Origin: Pseudomonadota bacterium
GTDB lineage: Bacteria > Pseudomonadota > Gammaproteobacteria > Pseudomonadales > Pseudomonadaceae
Assembly (NCBI GenBank): GCA_023431055.1
Contig: JAEYXX010000139.1
Span: 1 to 60,867 of the forward strand
Reading direction: 5' to 3'
DNA: 60,867 nucleotides
Part shown: positions 7,413 to 17,097 of the stretch, piece after piece
Position numbering within the stretch: position 1 is the stretch's first letter
Layout: each line of letters opens with the position of its first letter
Position numbers and translations under genes: made by a program
Notes under the pieces: model-generated
The model's input: the letters and a program-made list of their open reading frames with translations, nothing else
Databases searched by the model: none
What the model was told of the DNA's origin: nothing

Positions 7413-8645
7413 TCAGGCTGCTTCACGCTTGCTCTCCTGGCGCCAGGCGGCGACGCGTTCCATCAGCGCGCGCAGGATCTCCGCCGAGTCGCCGATCACC
7501 GAGAGGTCGGCACGCTTGATCATGTCGCAGCCCGGATCCATGTTCACCGCCACCACCTTGTCGCAGGCGCCAATGCCCTGCAGGTGCTGGATGGCGCCGG
7601 AAATACCGACGGCCAGGTAGACGCGGGCGGTGACCCAGGTACCGGTGGCGCCAACCTGGCGGTTACGCGGCATGAAGCCGTCGTCCACCGCCACGCGCGA
7701 GGCGCCTTCGGTGGCGCCGAGGGCGACGGCGGCCTGGTGGAACAGCTCCCAATCCTTCACGCCGTTGCCGCCGGAAAGAATGAACTCGGCCTCGGCCATG
7801 GGAATCTGTGCCGGGTCCACGGCCACCGAGCCGAGGTCCTCGATACGCGGCAGGCTGTGAGCGACCTTCTCGCCCAACTCCAGCGGGCGCGCTTCGTGAC
7901 GGGTTTCGCTGACCGGCTCGGCGCATTCGGCTGCCGCCAGAATCAGGCGGGGCAGGGCGCGCTGGATGTCCTGCTGGCCGCTGCCGGCTCGGCCAATAGC
8001 CTGTTCGCCGGCGACCTGCCAGACGCGCGTGGCAGGGCGTTCGCCCAGCTTGGCGGCCAGGCGACGGCCCAGTTCGCCGCCACCGGTGCGGCTGTCGGGC
8101 AGCAGCCAGTGACGCGGCGCCAGTTGGCTCTCCACGGCGCTCAGCGCCAGTACGCGGGCTTCCGGGGCATAGCCGTCGAAGGTGTCGCCGACGATGCGCA
8201 GCAGACGGTCGACGCCAGCCGTGTCGAAGGCGCTTTCCTTGTCCTCGCCGAACACCACGGCGACCACGGCGCCACTCTCGCCGGCCAGCTTGCGGGCCAG
8301 GCCGAGCAGATCCTTGTCATGGCTGGACAGGCGCCCGCCGACCATGTCCGGCACCACGCAGACGTGGAAGGCCGGTTGCTCGACGACGTGCAGCGGCAAC
8401 TGCACCTCGACGTTGACGCTGCTGCGCTTGCCGGCGGTGCCCTGCTGGGCGCCGCTGCGGTCGATGCGCTTGAGCCCGGCCGGGCCGATGAACCCGGCGG
8501 CGATGGCGTGCGGGTTCTTGCGGATGATGCCGTTGGGGCCCATCCAACTGGTCTGGTTCTGGCTCTGCATGGCCGCATGGAGCGGGTGCAGGCGGTTACG
8601 GGCGATCCACTCGGAGCGAGGGTCGCGGCGGATGATGTCGCTCAT
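7413..8645 (-). CDS. etfA: Electron transfer flavoprotein alpha subunit of the dimethylglycine/betaine operon
   Basis: A 410-residue EtfA with the C-terminal FAD-binding domain clearly present (ILSGGNGVKDWELFHQAA; VGATGTWVTARVYLAVGISGAIQHLQGI; VAVNMDPGCDMIKRADLSVIGD). It is longer than housekeeping EtfA (about 310 residues) because of an extra ~90-residue N-terminal segment, typical of the catabolic EtfA in this operon. It lies between dgcB and etfB in the order seen in P. aeruginosa (PA5399-PA5401). It probably receives electrons from the dimethylglycine dehydrogenase. Short palindromic repeats occupy the gaps on both sides. Confidence 0.88.
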   Translation of the reverse strand: MSDIIRRDPRSEWIARNRLHPLHAAMQSQNQTSWMGPNGIIRKNPHAIAAGFIGPAGLKRIDRSGAQQGTAGKRSSVNVEVQLPLHVVEQPAFHVCVVPDMVGGRLSSHDKDLLGLARKLAGESGAVVAVVFGEDKESAFDTAGVDRLLRIVGDTFDGYAPEARVLALSAVESQLAPRHWLLPDSRTGGGELGRRLAAKLGERPATRVWQVAGEQAIGRAGSGQQDIQRALPRLILAAAECAEPVSETRHEARPLELGEKVAHSLPRIEDLGSVAVDPAQIPMAEAEFILSGGNGVKDWELFHQAAVALGATEGASRVAVDDGFMPRNRQVGATGTWVTARVYLAVGISGAIQHLQGIGACDKVVAVNMDPGCDMIKRADLSVIGDSAEILRALMERVAAWRQESKREAA

Positions 8646-8665
8646 GGCATAGCCTCCAGGCTGTG

Positions 8666-8720
8666 CGTAGGGCGGGTGTAACCCGCCGGACAGATGCTGG
8701 CGGGTTGCACCCGCCGTACG
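8666..8720. repeat. Double GGCGGGT(N)ACCCGCC palindrome between dgcB and etfA
   Basis: Two facing palindromes, GGCGGGTGTAACCCGCC and GGCGGGTTGCACCCGCC, are bounded by CGTA and TACG. They fill almost the whole gap between dgcB and etfA. Confidence 0.75.
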
Positions 8721-8733
8721 TCGATCGTGTTCA

Positions 8734-10695
8734 TCACTGCACCTCCGCCACTTCGCGCTTGGCGTTCGGTCGCTTGGCCGCCACTTCGGTAGCCTCGATC
8801 AACACTTCGGCCACCAGTTCGGCGATGTCCTTGATCTCCGGACGCGGGGCGACCACGCCTTCGAGCATTGCCGTGCACTGCGGGCAGCCCACGGCCACCA
8901 GTTCGGCGCCGGTCTCCTTGATGTCGACCATGCGCATGTCGGGAATGCGCTGCTTGCCGGGAATGTCGGTGATCGGCGCGCCGCCGCCACCGCCGCAGCA
9001 GCGCGAACGGAAACCGGAACGTTCCATTTCCTTCACTTCGATGCCGATGGCCTTGAGCACGGCGCGCGGCGCCTCGTACTCGCCGTTGTAGCGGCCGAGG
9101 TAGCAGGGGTCGTGATAGGTCACACTGGCGGCCTTGCTCTGCCCCAGGTTCAGCGAACCCTTGCGCACCAGCTCGTCGATGAAGGTGCTGTGGTGCAGCA
9201 CCTGGTAGTTGCCGCCGAGCGCGCCATATTCGTTCTTCAGCACATGGAAGCTATGCGGGTCGCAACTGACGATGCGCTTGAAACGGTACTTGGCCAGGGT
9301 GGCAATATTGCGCTTGGCCAGGTTCTGGAAGGTTGCTTCGTCACCCAGGCGGCGCGCCACGTCGCCGCTGTCACGCTCTTCCAGGCCGAGCACGGCGAAG
9401 TCGACGTTGGCAGCCTTGAGGATCTTGACGAAGGCGCGCAGGGTGCGCTGGTTGCGCATGTCGAAGGCGCCGTCGCCGACCCAGAACAGCACGTCGGTTT
9501 CGCCCTTGTCAGCCAGCAGCGGCAGGTTGAGGTCGGCTGCCCAGTTCAGGCGCCCACCGGGATTGAAGCCGCCCGGGTTGTCGGTGGCGATCAGGTTGTC
9601 CAGCACCTCGGCGCCCTTGTTCGGGGTGGCGCCCTTTTCCAGGGTCAGGTGACGGCGCATATCGACGATGGCGTCGACGTGCTCGATCATCATCGGGCAT
9701 TCCTCGACGCAGGCGCGGCAGGTGGTGCATGACCACAGGGTCTCGGCATCCACCAGGGCTTTGCCTTGCAGCGACACGATCGGCTGATGCGGGCCGCCGC
9801 TGTGCTCGCCCAGCGGCTTGCCGGGGTAGGGCGAACCGGCGAACTTGGCGTCATTGCCACCTGCCAGGCCGATGACCATGTCCTGGATCAGCTTCTTCGG
9901 GTTCAGTGGCTGGCCGGCGGCGAAGGCCGGGCACATGGCTTCGCACTTGCCGCACTGCACGCAGGCGTCGAAGCCGAGCAGCTGGTTCCAGGTGAAGTCG
10001 GTGGGCTTTTCCACGCCCAGCGGGGCTTTCGGGTTGTCCAGATCGAGGGCTTTCAGGCCGGTCGAGCGACCGCCACCGAAACGTTCGGCACGGCGGTGCC
10101 AGGCCAGGTGCAGGGCGCCAGCGAAGGCGTGCTTCATCGGCCCGCCCCAGGTCATGCCGAAGAACAGCTCGGACACGCCCCAGGCCACGCCGACGGCGAG
10201 AATCGCCGCCAGCACCCAGCCGCCAAAGTCGGCCGGCAGGATGCCGGCAACTGGCAGCGTGGCGATGAAAAAGCTGGCCGCGAACATCAGCAAGCTCTTG
10301 GGTAGACGCATCCACGGGCCTTTTGACAGGCGCGAGGGCGGATTCAGGCGACGCTTGGCGACGAACAGGGCGCCAACGAACATCAGCACCGTGGCCGCCA
10401 GCAGGGCGAAGCCGAGGATACGGTTATGCAGGCCGAAACCGTGCACGACGATGGCCAGCACGGCGGCCAGGACGAAGCCGCCGGCGGTGGCGACGTGGGT
10501 CTTGGACATGTACTTGTCGCGCTCGACCACGTGGTGCAGATCCACCAGGTAGCGGCGCGGCATCTTCAGCAGGCCGCCGATCCAGTCGACTTTCGACGGT
10601 CGGCCGCGACGCCACATGAAGAAGCGCTTGGCCGCGCCAATGACCGCAAGGGCCAGAGCAGCGAAGAGCAGGATGGGGAGGAGGGTATCGAGCAT
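8734..10695 (-). CDS. dgcB: Dimethylglycine catabolism iron-sulfur protein DgcB
   Basis: A 653-residue membrane-linked iron-sulfur protein. The N-terminal third has about five hydrophobic segments (LPILLFAALALAVIG at the very start, then three near residues 75-115 and two near 140-185). The middle has two [4Fe-4S] ferredoxin motifs of the CxxCxxCxxxCP kind (CVQCGKCEAMCP and CTTCRACVEECP). The C-terminal half has CCG-type domains (CDPHSFHVLKNEY, CCGGGGG, GCPQC) as in heterodisulfide-reductase D or glycolate-oxidase F proteins. It probably takes electrons from DgcA toward the ETF or quinone. CAGGAG six bases before the ATG at 10695 sets the start. It follows dgcA in the operon. Confidence 0.9.
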   Translation of the reverse strand: MLDTLLPILLFAALALAVIGAAKRFFMWRRGRPSKVDWIGGLLKMPRRYLVDLHHVVERDKYMSKTHVATAGGFVLAAVLAIVVHGFGLHNRILGFALLAATVLMFVGALFVAKRRLNPPSRLSKGPWMRLPKSLLMFAASFFIATLPVAGILPADFGGWVLAAILAVGVAWGVSELFFGMTWGGPMKHAFAGALHLAWHRRAERFGGGRSTGLKALDLDNPKAPLGVEKPTDFTWNQLLGFDACVQCGKCEAMCPAFAAGQPLNPKKLIQDMVIGLAGGNDAKFAGSPYPGKPLGEHSGGPHQPIVSLQGKALVDAETLWSCTTCRACVEECPMMIEHVDAIVDMRRHLTLEKGATPNKGAEVLDNLIATDNPGGFNPGGRLNWAADLNLPLLADKGETDVLFWVGDGAFDMRNQRTLRAFVKILKAANVDFAVLGLEERDSGDVARRLGDEATFQNLAKRNIATLAKYRFKRIVSCDPHSFHVLKNEYGALGGNYQVLHHSTFIDELVRKGSLNLGQSKAASVTYHDPCYLGRYNGEYEAPRAVLKAIGIEVKEMERSGFRSRCCGGGGGAPITDIPGKQRIPDMRMVDIKETGAELVAVGCPQCTAMLEGVVAPRPEIKDIAELVAEVLIEATEVAAKRPNAKREVAEVQ

Positions 10696-10735
10696 GATGG
10701 CTCCTGGAGAACTCATCGAAACGCAGCGCAGTCCC

Positions 10736-10822
10736 GTAGGAGCGGCATCAGCCGCGATGCCGCCGGATTTCCGAGTGACATCGCTTCGCGGCTGAAGCGG
10801 ATCGCCGCCCGGCCGCTCCTAC
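10736..10822. repeat. GTAGGAGCGGC REP doublet between dgcA and dgcB
   Basis: GTAGGAGCGGC at 10736 is matched by GCCGCTCCTAC ending at 10822, with internal GCGGCTGA/TCAGCCGC palindromes. It is the same family as 13545-13619. Confidence 0.78.
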
Positions 10823-10838
10823 ATGAATCAGGACCCCG

Positions 10839-12899
10839 TCAGAAGTCCTTGCACAGGCGCAAGGCGTCATAGATCGCCGCATGGGTGTTGCGCTGGGCAA
10901 CGCAGTCACCGATGCGGAACAGCAGATAGCCATCGCCCGGCTCGGACAGGCACGGCTGCGGCTTGATCGCGAACAGTGCCTCGACGTCGATCTGCCCCTT
11001 GTTGCGCGAGCCTTCCTTGAGGGCGTAGTACAGCGATTCGTCAGGACGTACGCCGTTCTCCACCACCACCTGGTCGACCACGCGCTCTTCCTTGGCGCCG
11101 GTGTATTCGTTCTCCAGCACCGCCACCAGTTTGTCGCTCTCGCGGTAGACCTTCTCCAGCATCATGTCGCCGGTCATGATCACTTCCTTGGGGTAGAGGC
11201 TGCGGTAGTAGGTCGGGAAACTGGTACCACCGATGGCCACGCCCGGTTTGATGTCGTCGGTGACGATCTCCACCTGCGCGCCCTTGTCGGCCAGGTAGTC
11301 GGCCACGGACATACCGGTGAACTCGCAGATGGTGTCGTACACCAGCACGTTCTTGCCCGGTGCAACCTTGCCCGAGAGCACGTCCCAGCTGCTCACCACC
11401 AGACCTTCTGCAGCGCCCCAGTGTTCGTTCTGCTCGAGGAACGGATGACCACCGTTGGCCAGCACCACGATGTCCGGCCGCAGATCGAGAATGCTCGCCT
11501 CGTCGGCGCCGGTGCCCAGGCGCAGATCGACGCCCAAACGTGCCAGCTCCAGCTGATACCAACGGGTGATACCGGCGATCTGGTCACGCTGCGGCGCTTT
11601 GGCGGCGATGGTGATCTGCCCGCCGAGCTGGTCCTGCTTCTCGAACAGGGTCACGTCATGGCCACGTTCGGCGGCGACGCGCGCAGCCTCCATACCGGCC
11701 GGGCCACCGCCGACGATCACCACCTTGCGCTTGGCACCGGTGGTTTTCTCGATGATGTGCGGCACGCCCATGTATTCACGGGAGGTGGCAGCGTTCTGGA
11801 TGCACAGCACGTCCAGGCCCTGGTACTGGCGGTCGATGCAGTAGTTGGCGCCGACGCACTGCTTGATCTGGTCGATCTGGCCCATCTTGATCTTGGCGAT
11901 CAGGTGCGGGTCGGCGATGTGCGCGCGGGTCATGCCGACCATGTCCACGTAGCCGCCTTCGAGGATGCGCGTGGCCTGGTTCGGGTCCTTGATGTTCTGT
12001 GCGTGCAGCACCGGCACCTTGACCACTTCCTTGATCCCGGCTGCCAGGTGCAGGAAGGGCTCCGGCGGGAAGCTCATATTCGGAATGACGTTGGCCAGGG
12101 TGTTATGAGTGTCGCAGCCCGAGCCGACGACGCCGATGAAATCGATCATGCCGGTGGCGTCGTAGTACGCCGCGATCTGCTTCATGTCTTCATGGGACAG
12201 GCCGTCCGGGTGGAACTCGTCACCGGTGATGCGCATGCCGACGCAGAAGTCGTCGCCGACTTCCTTGCGCACGGCCTTGAGTACTTCCAGGCCGAACTTC
12301 ATGCGACCCTCGAAGGTGCCGCCCCATTCGTCGGTACGCTTGTTCACCCGCGGCGACCAGAACTGGTCGATCAGGTGTTGGTGCACGGCGGACAGCTCGA
12401 CGCCGTCCAGGCCGCCTTCCTTCGCGCGGCGCGCAGCCTGGGCGTAGTTGCCGATGATGCGCCAGATCTCTTCCACCTCGATGGTCTTGCAGGTGGCGCG
12501 GTGCACCGGCTCACGGATGCCGGACGGCGACATCAGGGTCGGCCAGTGATAGCCATCCCAGCGCGAGCGGCGGCCCATGTGGGTAATCTGGATCATGATC
12601 TTGGCGCCGTGCTTGTGCATGGCGTCGGCAAGATTCTGGAAGTGCGGGATGATGCGGTCGGTGGACAGGTTCACCGAGCTCCACCACTGCTGCGGGCTGT
12701 CGATGGCGACCACGGACGAGCCGCCGCAGATGGCCAGGCCGATGCCGCCTTTGGCTTTCTCTTCGTAATACTTGACGTAGCGCTCGGTGGTCATGCCGCC
12801 ATCGGTGGCGTAGACCTCGGCGTGCGCGGTGGAGAGCACACGGTTGCGGATGGTCAGTTTGCCGATCTGAATCGGCTGGAACATTGCTTCAAAAGCCAT
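10839..12899 (-). CDS. dgcA: Dimethylglycine demethylase flavoprotein DgcA
   Basis: A 686-residue enzyme of the trimethylamine-dehydrogenase/2,4-dienoyl-CoA reductase family. The N-terminal old-yellow-enzyme barrel binds FMN (residues ~5-350, with HAEVYATDGGMTTERYVKYYEEKAKGG early). A cysteine cluster for [4Fe-4S] follows at about 352-380 (CVGANYC...C). A dinucleotide-binding fold starts near 396 (VVIVGGGPAGMEAARVAAERG). It removes a methyl group from dimethylglycine to give sarcosine, and electrons leave via DgcB and the ETF proteins. It lies directly upstream of dgcB and downstream of a DUF5943 gene. The start Met-Ala-Phe-Glu matches the family. Confidence 0.92.
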   Translation of the reverse strand: MAFEAMFQPIQIGKLTIRNRVLSTAHAEVYATDGGMTTERYVKYYEEKAKGGIGLAICGGSSVVAIDSPQQWWSSVNLSTDRIIPHFQNLADAMHKHGAKIMIQITHMGRRSRWDGYHWPTLMSPSGIREPVHRATCKTIEVEEIWRIIGNYAQAARRAKEGGLDGVELSAVHQHLIDQFWSPRVNKRTDEWGGTFEGRMKFGLEVLKAVRKEVGDDFCVGMRITGDEFHPDGLSHEDMKQIAAYYDATGMIDFIGVVGSGCDTHNTLANVIPNMSFPPEPFLHLAAGIKEVVKVPVLHAQNIKDPNQATRILEGGYVDMVGMTRAHIADPHLIAKIKMGQIDQIKQCVGANYCIDRQYQGLDVLCIQNAATSREYMGVPHIIEKTTGAKRKVVIVGGGPAGMEAARVAAERGHDVTLFEKQDQLGGQITIAAKAPQRDQIAGITRWYQLELARLGVDLRLGTGADEASILDLRPDIVVLANGGHPFLEQNEHWGAAEGLVVSSWDVLSGKVAPGKNVLVYDTICEFTGMSVADYLADKGAQVEIVTDDIKPGVAIGGTSFPTYYRSLYPKEVIMTGDMMLEKVYRESDKLVAVLENEYTGAKEERVVDQVVVENGVRPDESLYYALKEGSRNKGQIDVEALFAIKPQPCLSEPGDGYLLFRIGDCVAQRNTHAAIYDALRLCKDF

Positions 12900-12940
12900 T
12901 GCGGCACCCTCACGGAAAAAGCGGCCTGGGGTCTTGTGGT

Positions 12941-12973
12941 CGGGAGGTGCTTCAGTAGCCTGAAACCCTCCCG
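12941..12973. repeat. Hairpin in the DUF5943-dgcA gap
   Basis: CGGGAGG (12941-12947) pairs with CCTCCCG (12967-12973), and the inner TCAG pairs with CTGA. There is no T run, so it is more like an mRNA-processing or stabilising hairpin than a terminator. Confidence 0.6.
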
Positions 12974-12987
12974 CCTATCTTTGTTGT

Positions 12988-13518
12988 TTAGAGCGGTTTG
13001 ACGCGGAACAGGCCGTGGTCGTGGCCTTCCTGCGAGGCGCCGTAGACCTGCTCGGCGACGGTGCGAATGCTGCTGCCCTGAGCCTGCAGAATCTGGTCCA
13101 TGGCGCCGGCGAACCAGCCGGTGAACATGTAGTCGACCGGGCGTCCGCACTTGCCGTACACGTAAACGAAGGCCGAGTGATCCAGGCGCACCTCGCAGGT
13201 ACCGGCCTCGAGGTCGATGGACTGGATCTTGAACAGACCCCAGCCGCGCTGCGACAGGCGCTTCATGTAATGTTCGAACACCGCCACGCCGGACAGGCCA
13301 TGGCACTCGGCTTCCTTCTCGCACCAGTGCCACGCGGACTTGTAGCCGGCCTTGTAGAGAATCTCGGCGTACTTCTCGGCGCCGAGCACTTCCTCGATGC
13401 CCATGTGGTTGTTGACGAAGAAATGCCGCGGTACGTACAGCATCGGCAGGGCGTCGGTGGTCCAGACGCCGGTTTCGTCGTCGACCAGGATGGGCATTTC
13501 GGGGGCGTGGGTGGCCAT
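12988..13518 (-). CDS. DUF5943/4-vinyl-reductase-like protein of the glycine betaine operon
   Basis: A 176-residue soluble protein. I chose the ATG at 13518 (MATHAPEMP), with AGGAG about ten bases upstream; the longer frame from 13581 would start within a REP element. It contains several aromatic and cysteine residues (HWCEKEAECHGLSG; YGKCGRPVDY) and resembles the small V4R-like protein always found between the dipeptidase and dgcA in Pseudomonas (PA5397 equivalent). V4R-like domains bind small hydrophobic or metal ligands, so a sensor or assembly role is possible. No enzymatic activity can be proposed from sequence. Confidence 0.82.
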   Translation of the reverse strand: MATHAPEMPILVDDETGVWTTDALPMLYVPRHFFVNNHMGIEEVLGAEKYAEILYKAGYKSAWHWCEKEAECHGLSGVAVFEHYMKRLSQRGWGLFKIQSIDLEAGTCEVRLDHSAFVYVYGKCGRPVDYMFTGWFAGAMDQILQAQGSSIRTVAEQVYGASQEGHDHGLFRVKPL

Positions 13519-13544
13519 ATTTGGATAACTCCTGAGTTTGTGTC

Positions 13545-13619
13545 GTAGGAGCGGCTTCAGCCGCGAAGCTTCAAGGCACACCGTCCTGCGGGACAGATCG
13601 CGGCTGAAGCCGCTCCTAC
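13545..13619. repeat. GTAGGAGCGGCTTCAGCCGCGA REP doublet
   Basis: Near-perfect facing copies: GTAGGAGCGGCTTCAGCCGC at 13545 and GCGGCTGAAGCCGCTCCTAC ending at 13619. It fills the gap between the dipeptidase and DUF5943 genes. Confidence 0.82.
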
Positions 13620-13639
13620 ATGAATTGGATTGAAAAGGC

Positions 13640-14617
<978 letters not shown>

Positions 14618-14780
14618 CAGGCTTGTCCCCTAATACTGGCGCGCCGAGTCGGCTGTCGGCGCTTTGGGGAGAGCTTATCCCCGGGGGGCTGGGCGACCCG
14701 GTACAAAAACGACTGGGGGTTTGCCGAAAGCGTCAAGCCGAGGTCGCGAACGGATATGTCATCGTTTCGCCCGTTATCAC

Positions 14781-14840
14781 GTAGCCCGGATGCAATCCGG
14801 GGAATCCGCGGCGCCTGGCCCCGGATTGCATCCGGGCTAC
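14781..14840. repeat. GTAGCCCGGATGCAATCCGGGG doublet
   Basis: A 22-base palindromic unit and its inverted partner enclose about 15 bases. Related copies lie at 15824 (single), 18124-18183 and 29894-29953. This one lies beyond the 3' end of cdhR, upstream of the dipeptidase gene. Confidence 0.82.
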
Positions 14841-14846
14841 GTTGGC

Positions 14847-15803
14847 CTAGCTGGCTGGTCGCTCGTGGCGGTCCTGGCTGGGGCTGGCGGCGAAGCGCCT
14901 GCGATAGCAGCGGGAGAAGTAGGAGGCTGAATCGAAGCCACACGCCAGGCCCACCTCCAGCACACTGAGGTCGCTCTGGCGCAGCAACTGGCGCGCCTTG
15001 TCCAGGCGCAGCTCGAGGTAGAAGGTCGATGGCGTGGTGTCCAGATGATGGCGAAACAGGCGTTCCAGCTGACGCACGCTGATGCCCACCTGAGCGGCCA
15101 GCGTCTCGCTGGATAGCGGCTGCTCGCACTGACGCTCCATTTCGCCGATCACCCGCACCAGCTTCTTGTTGTGCAGGTCGTAGCGGTTGGCCACCTGCAT
15201 GCGCTGGTGATCCAGGCGGGTGCGGATGCGGCTGACCACGAACTGTTCCGACACCTGCACCGCCAGCGCCTCGCCATGTTCCTGGCCGATCAGCCCCAGC
15301 ATCAGATCCAGGCTGCTGGTGCCGCCAGCGCTGGTGATGCGCTTGCCGTCGATCTCGAATAGCTCCTGGGTGACCAGCAGCGCCGGGTAGCGCTCGCGAA
15401 AGGCATCGATGGCTTCCCAGTGCAGGGTCAGGCGCTGGTGCTGGAACAGCCCGGCTTCGGCCAGTACGAAGCTGCCAGTGTCAATGCCGCCGAGTACCGC
15501 CAGTTCGGGCTCGCGCCGTTGCAGCCAGTGCGCCAGGTGATGGTTGTAGTGCGCCAGCGGCTCGAAACCGGCGACCACGAACAGCACCTGGGTTTCAAGC
15601 GGCAGCTCCAGGCCTCCGTCGACGTTCAGTGACATGCCATTGCTCGCCTGCACGGCCTCACCGTCCTGGCTGAGCAGACTCCAGCGATACAGCTCGCCGC
15701 GAAAGCGGTTGGCCACGCGCAGCGGCTCGATGGCCGACATCAGGCCCATCATGGAAAAACCGGGCAGCAGCAGGAAGCAGAAGGTCTGGGGCATTCGGTT
15801 CAC
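14847..15803 (-). CDS. cdhR: CdhR, AraC-family activator of carnitine catabolism
   Basis: A 318-residue GlxA-like regulator related to GbdR. It has an N-terminal DJ-1-like domain (FCFLLLPGFSMMGLMSAIEPLRVANRF near residue 8; GGIDTGSFVLAEAGLF near 104) and a C-terminal AraC helix-turn-helix (VSVRQ-type segment ISVRQLERLFRHHL; EVGLACGFDSASYFSRCYRRRF). It is divergent from caiX-cdhC-cdhA-cdhB, exactly as CdhR (PA5389) is in P. aeruginosa, where it responds to carnitine and activates the operon. Choosing CdhR over another GlxA regulator rests on this divergent position. Confidence 0.9.
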   Translation of the reverse strand: MNRMPQTFCFLLLPGFSMMGLMSAIEPLRVANRFRGELYRWSLLSQDGEAVQASNGMSLNVDGGLELPLETQVLFVVAGFEPLAHYNHHLAHWLQRREPELAVLGGIDTGSFVLAEAGLFQHQRLTLHWEAIDAFRERYPALLVTQELFEIDGKRITSAGGTSSLDLMLGLIGQEHGEALAVQVSEQFVVSRIRTRLDHQRMQVANRYDLHNKKLVRVIGEMERQCEQPLSSETLAAQVGISVRQLERLFRHHLDTTPSTFYLELRLDKARQLLRQSDLSVLEVGLACGFDSASYFSRCYRRRFAASPSQDRHERPAS

Positions 15804-15823
15804 GGCATCGGCGCAGGGTGCTG

Positions 15824-15845
15824 GTAGCCCGGATGCAATCCGGGG
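15824..15845. repeat. Single GTAGCCCGGATGCAATCCGGGG unit
   Basis: A solitary half of the doublet found at 14781 and 18124, placed just upstream of cdhR inside the cdhR-caiX control region. Confidence 0.75.
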
Positions 15846-16066
15846 GAGTTTCGTATGGGCATGTCGAGAGATTAATACGCCATCATCGTTCTTGTACTCG
15901 AAAGTAGTCGGATAAGGTCAATAAACAGTCGCCAAAGTGCGAATTTCGCGGTCCCGTCGAGCGTAAGGTGTTTTCATCGGGAGACGAAGATTCCCGAGCA
16001 CGGTGGGGGCTTGAAGCCTCTAGAAGAACGAAATAGAACCGCTGTGACACGATGAGGAGCACCCAG
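15846..16066. promoter_or_regulatory. Divergent cdhR-caiX control region
   Basis: The gap between two divergent genes. It contains GGCATGTCGAGA at 15858-15869, identical to a word upstream of the binding-protein gene at 4058, and is locally richer in A and T. I expect CdhR and possibly GbdR sites here, but no core promoter could be fixed. Confidence 0.4.
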
Positions 16067-16999
16067 ATGAAAGGTCTTACCGCACTGGCCGCGTGCTGCA
16101 CCCTGAGCTTGTTCAGTACCTCCCTGCTGGCCGACGACGCCAGTTGCAAGAACGTCCGCATCGGCGCCGTCGGCTGGACCGACGTGGTCGCCACCACCGC
16201 CGTCGCCAGCGAGCTGCTGAGCGGCCTCGGCTACGAAACCAAGCAGACCCAGGCGTCGCAACAGATCATCTTCGCCGGTATCCAGAAGGGGCAGATCGAT
16301 GCCTTCCTCGGCTACTGGAAGCCGATCATGGACGACAACATCAAACCCTTCCTCGATGCCGGCGCGGTCAAGGTCGCGGCCGAGCCGTCGCTGGATGACG
16401 CCGTGGCCGTGCTCGCCGTGCCCAGCTACACCGCTGACAAGGGCCTGAAAACCCTGGCCGACATCGCCAAGTTCAAGGATGAGCTGGACGGCAAGATCTA
16501 CGGCATCGAGGCCGGTTCCGGCGCCAATACGGCAATCCAGAAGATGATCGACTCCAACCAGTTCGGCCTCGGCGGCTTCAAACTGGTGGAGTCCAGCGAG
16601 GCCGGCATGCTGGCCGCCGTTGGCCGTGCCGTGCGCAATGAGAAACCCGTGGTGTTCTTCGGCTGGAAACCGCATCCGATGAACCTGTCGATGCAGATCA
16701 CCTATCTGACCGGCACCGAAGACGTGTTCGGCCCCAACGACGGTGCCGCCACGGTTTCCACCGTTACCGCGCCGGACTACGCCGAACGCTGCCCCAACGC
16801 CAACCGCTTGCTGACCAGCCTGCGCTTCACCAGTCAGCAGGAAGCGGAGCTGATGCAGCCGATCATGGATCGCAAGCAACCAGCTCAGGTGGCGCGCGAC
16901 TGGATCAAGGCCAATCCGCAGGTGGTCGAGGCCTGGCTCGATGGCGTCACCACCCTGGACGGCAAGCCTGCCAGCGTTTCGTTGGTCGCCGGCAACTGA
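16067..16999 (+). CDS. caiX: CaiX, periplasmic carnitine-binding protein
   Basis: A 310-residue OpuAC-type binding protein with a signal peptide ending near SLLA-DDA (residue ~22). Shared family landmarks are VGWTDVVATTAVASELL, FLGYWKPIMDD and FFGWKPHPMNLSMQ, whose aromatic residues should form the trimethylammonium cage. The ATG at 16067 is preceded by GAGGAG seven bases away; an in-frame ATG at 16052 lies inside that ribosome site and is unlikely. First gene of the carnitine operon. In P. aeruginosa CaiX delivers carnitine to the CbcWV core, and a matching core lies about 14 kb away here. Confidence 0.9.
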   Translation: MKGLTALAACCTLSLFSTSLLADDASCKNVRIGAVGWTDVVATTAVASELLSGLGYETKQTQASQQIIFAGIQKGQIDAFLGYWKPIMDDNIKPFLDAGAVKVAAEPSLDDAVAVLAVPSYTADKGLKTLADIAKFKDELDGKIYGIEAGSGANTAIQKMIDSNQFGLGGFKLVESSEAGMLAAVGRAVRNEKPVVFFGWKPHPMNLSMQITYLTGTEDVFGPNDGAATVSTVTAPDYAERCPNANRLLTSLRFTSQQEAELMQPIMDRKQPAQVARDWIKANPQVVEAWLDGVTTLDGKPASVSLVAGN

Positions 17000-17005
17000 T
17001 ACACG

Positions 17006-17026
17006 AGCGCCGGCTCGACCGGCGCT
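17006..17026 (+). repeat. Stable hairpin between caiX and cdhC
   Basis: AGCGCCGG (17006-17013) pairs with CCGGCGCT (17019-17026) around a five-base loop, seven bases after the caiX stop. Only a weak T tract follows (GATTTCCC). It may stabilise the caiX message or act as a partial terminator, giving more binding protein than enzyme. Confidence 0.65.
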
Positions 17027-17097
17027 GATTTCCCTATTTGCTCATGCCTGCGGCAATGCCGTCGGCTTCCGTTCGCCCCTGGAAAGGACAGTCGAAA

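Noticed and set aside
10881..13001. 706-codon open frame on the plus strand
   Set aside because: It is antisense to dgcA. The translation is His/Asp/Val-rich without domain features, typical of the reverse strand of a high-GC gene.
16052..16066. Upstream ATG for caiX
   Set aside because: It would place the GAGGAG ribosome site inside the gene; the ATG at 16067 has correct spacing and a better signal peptide.
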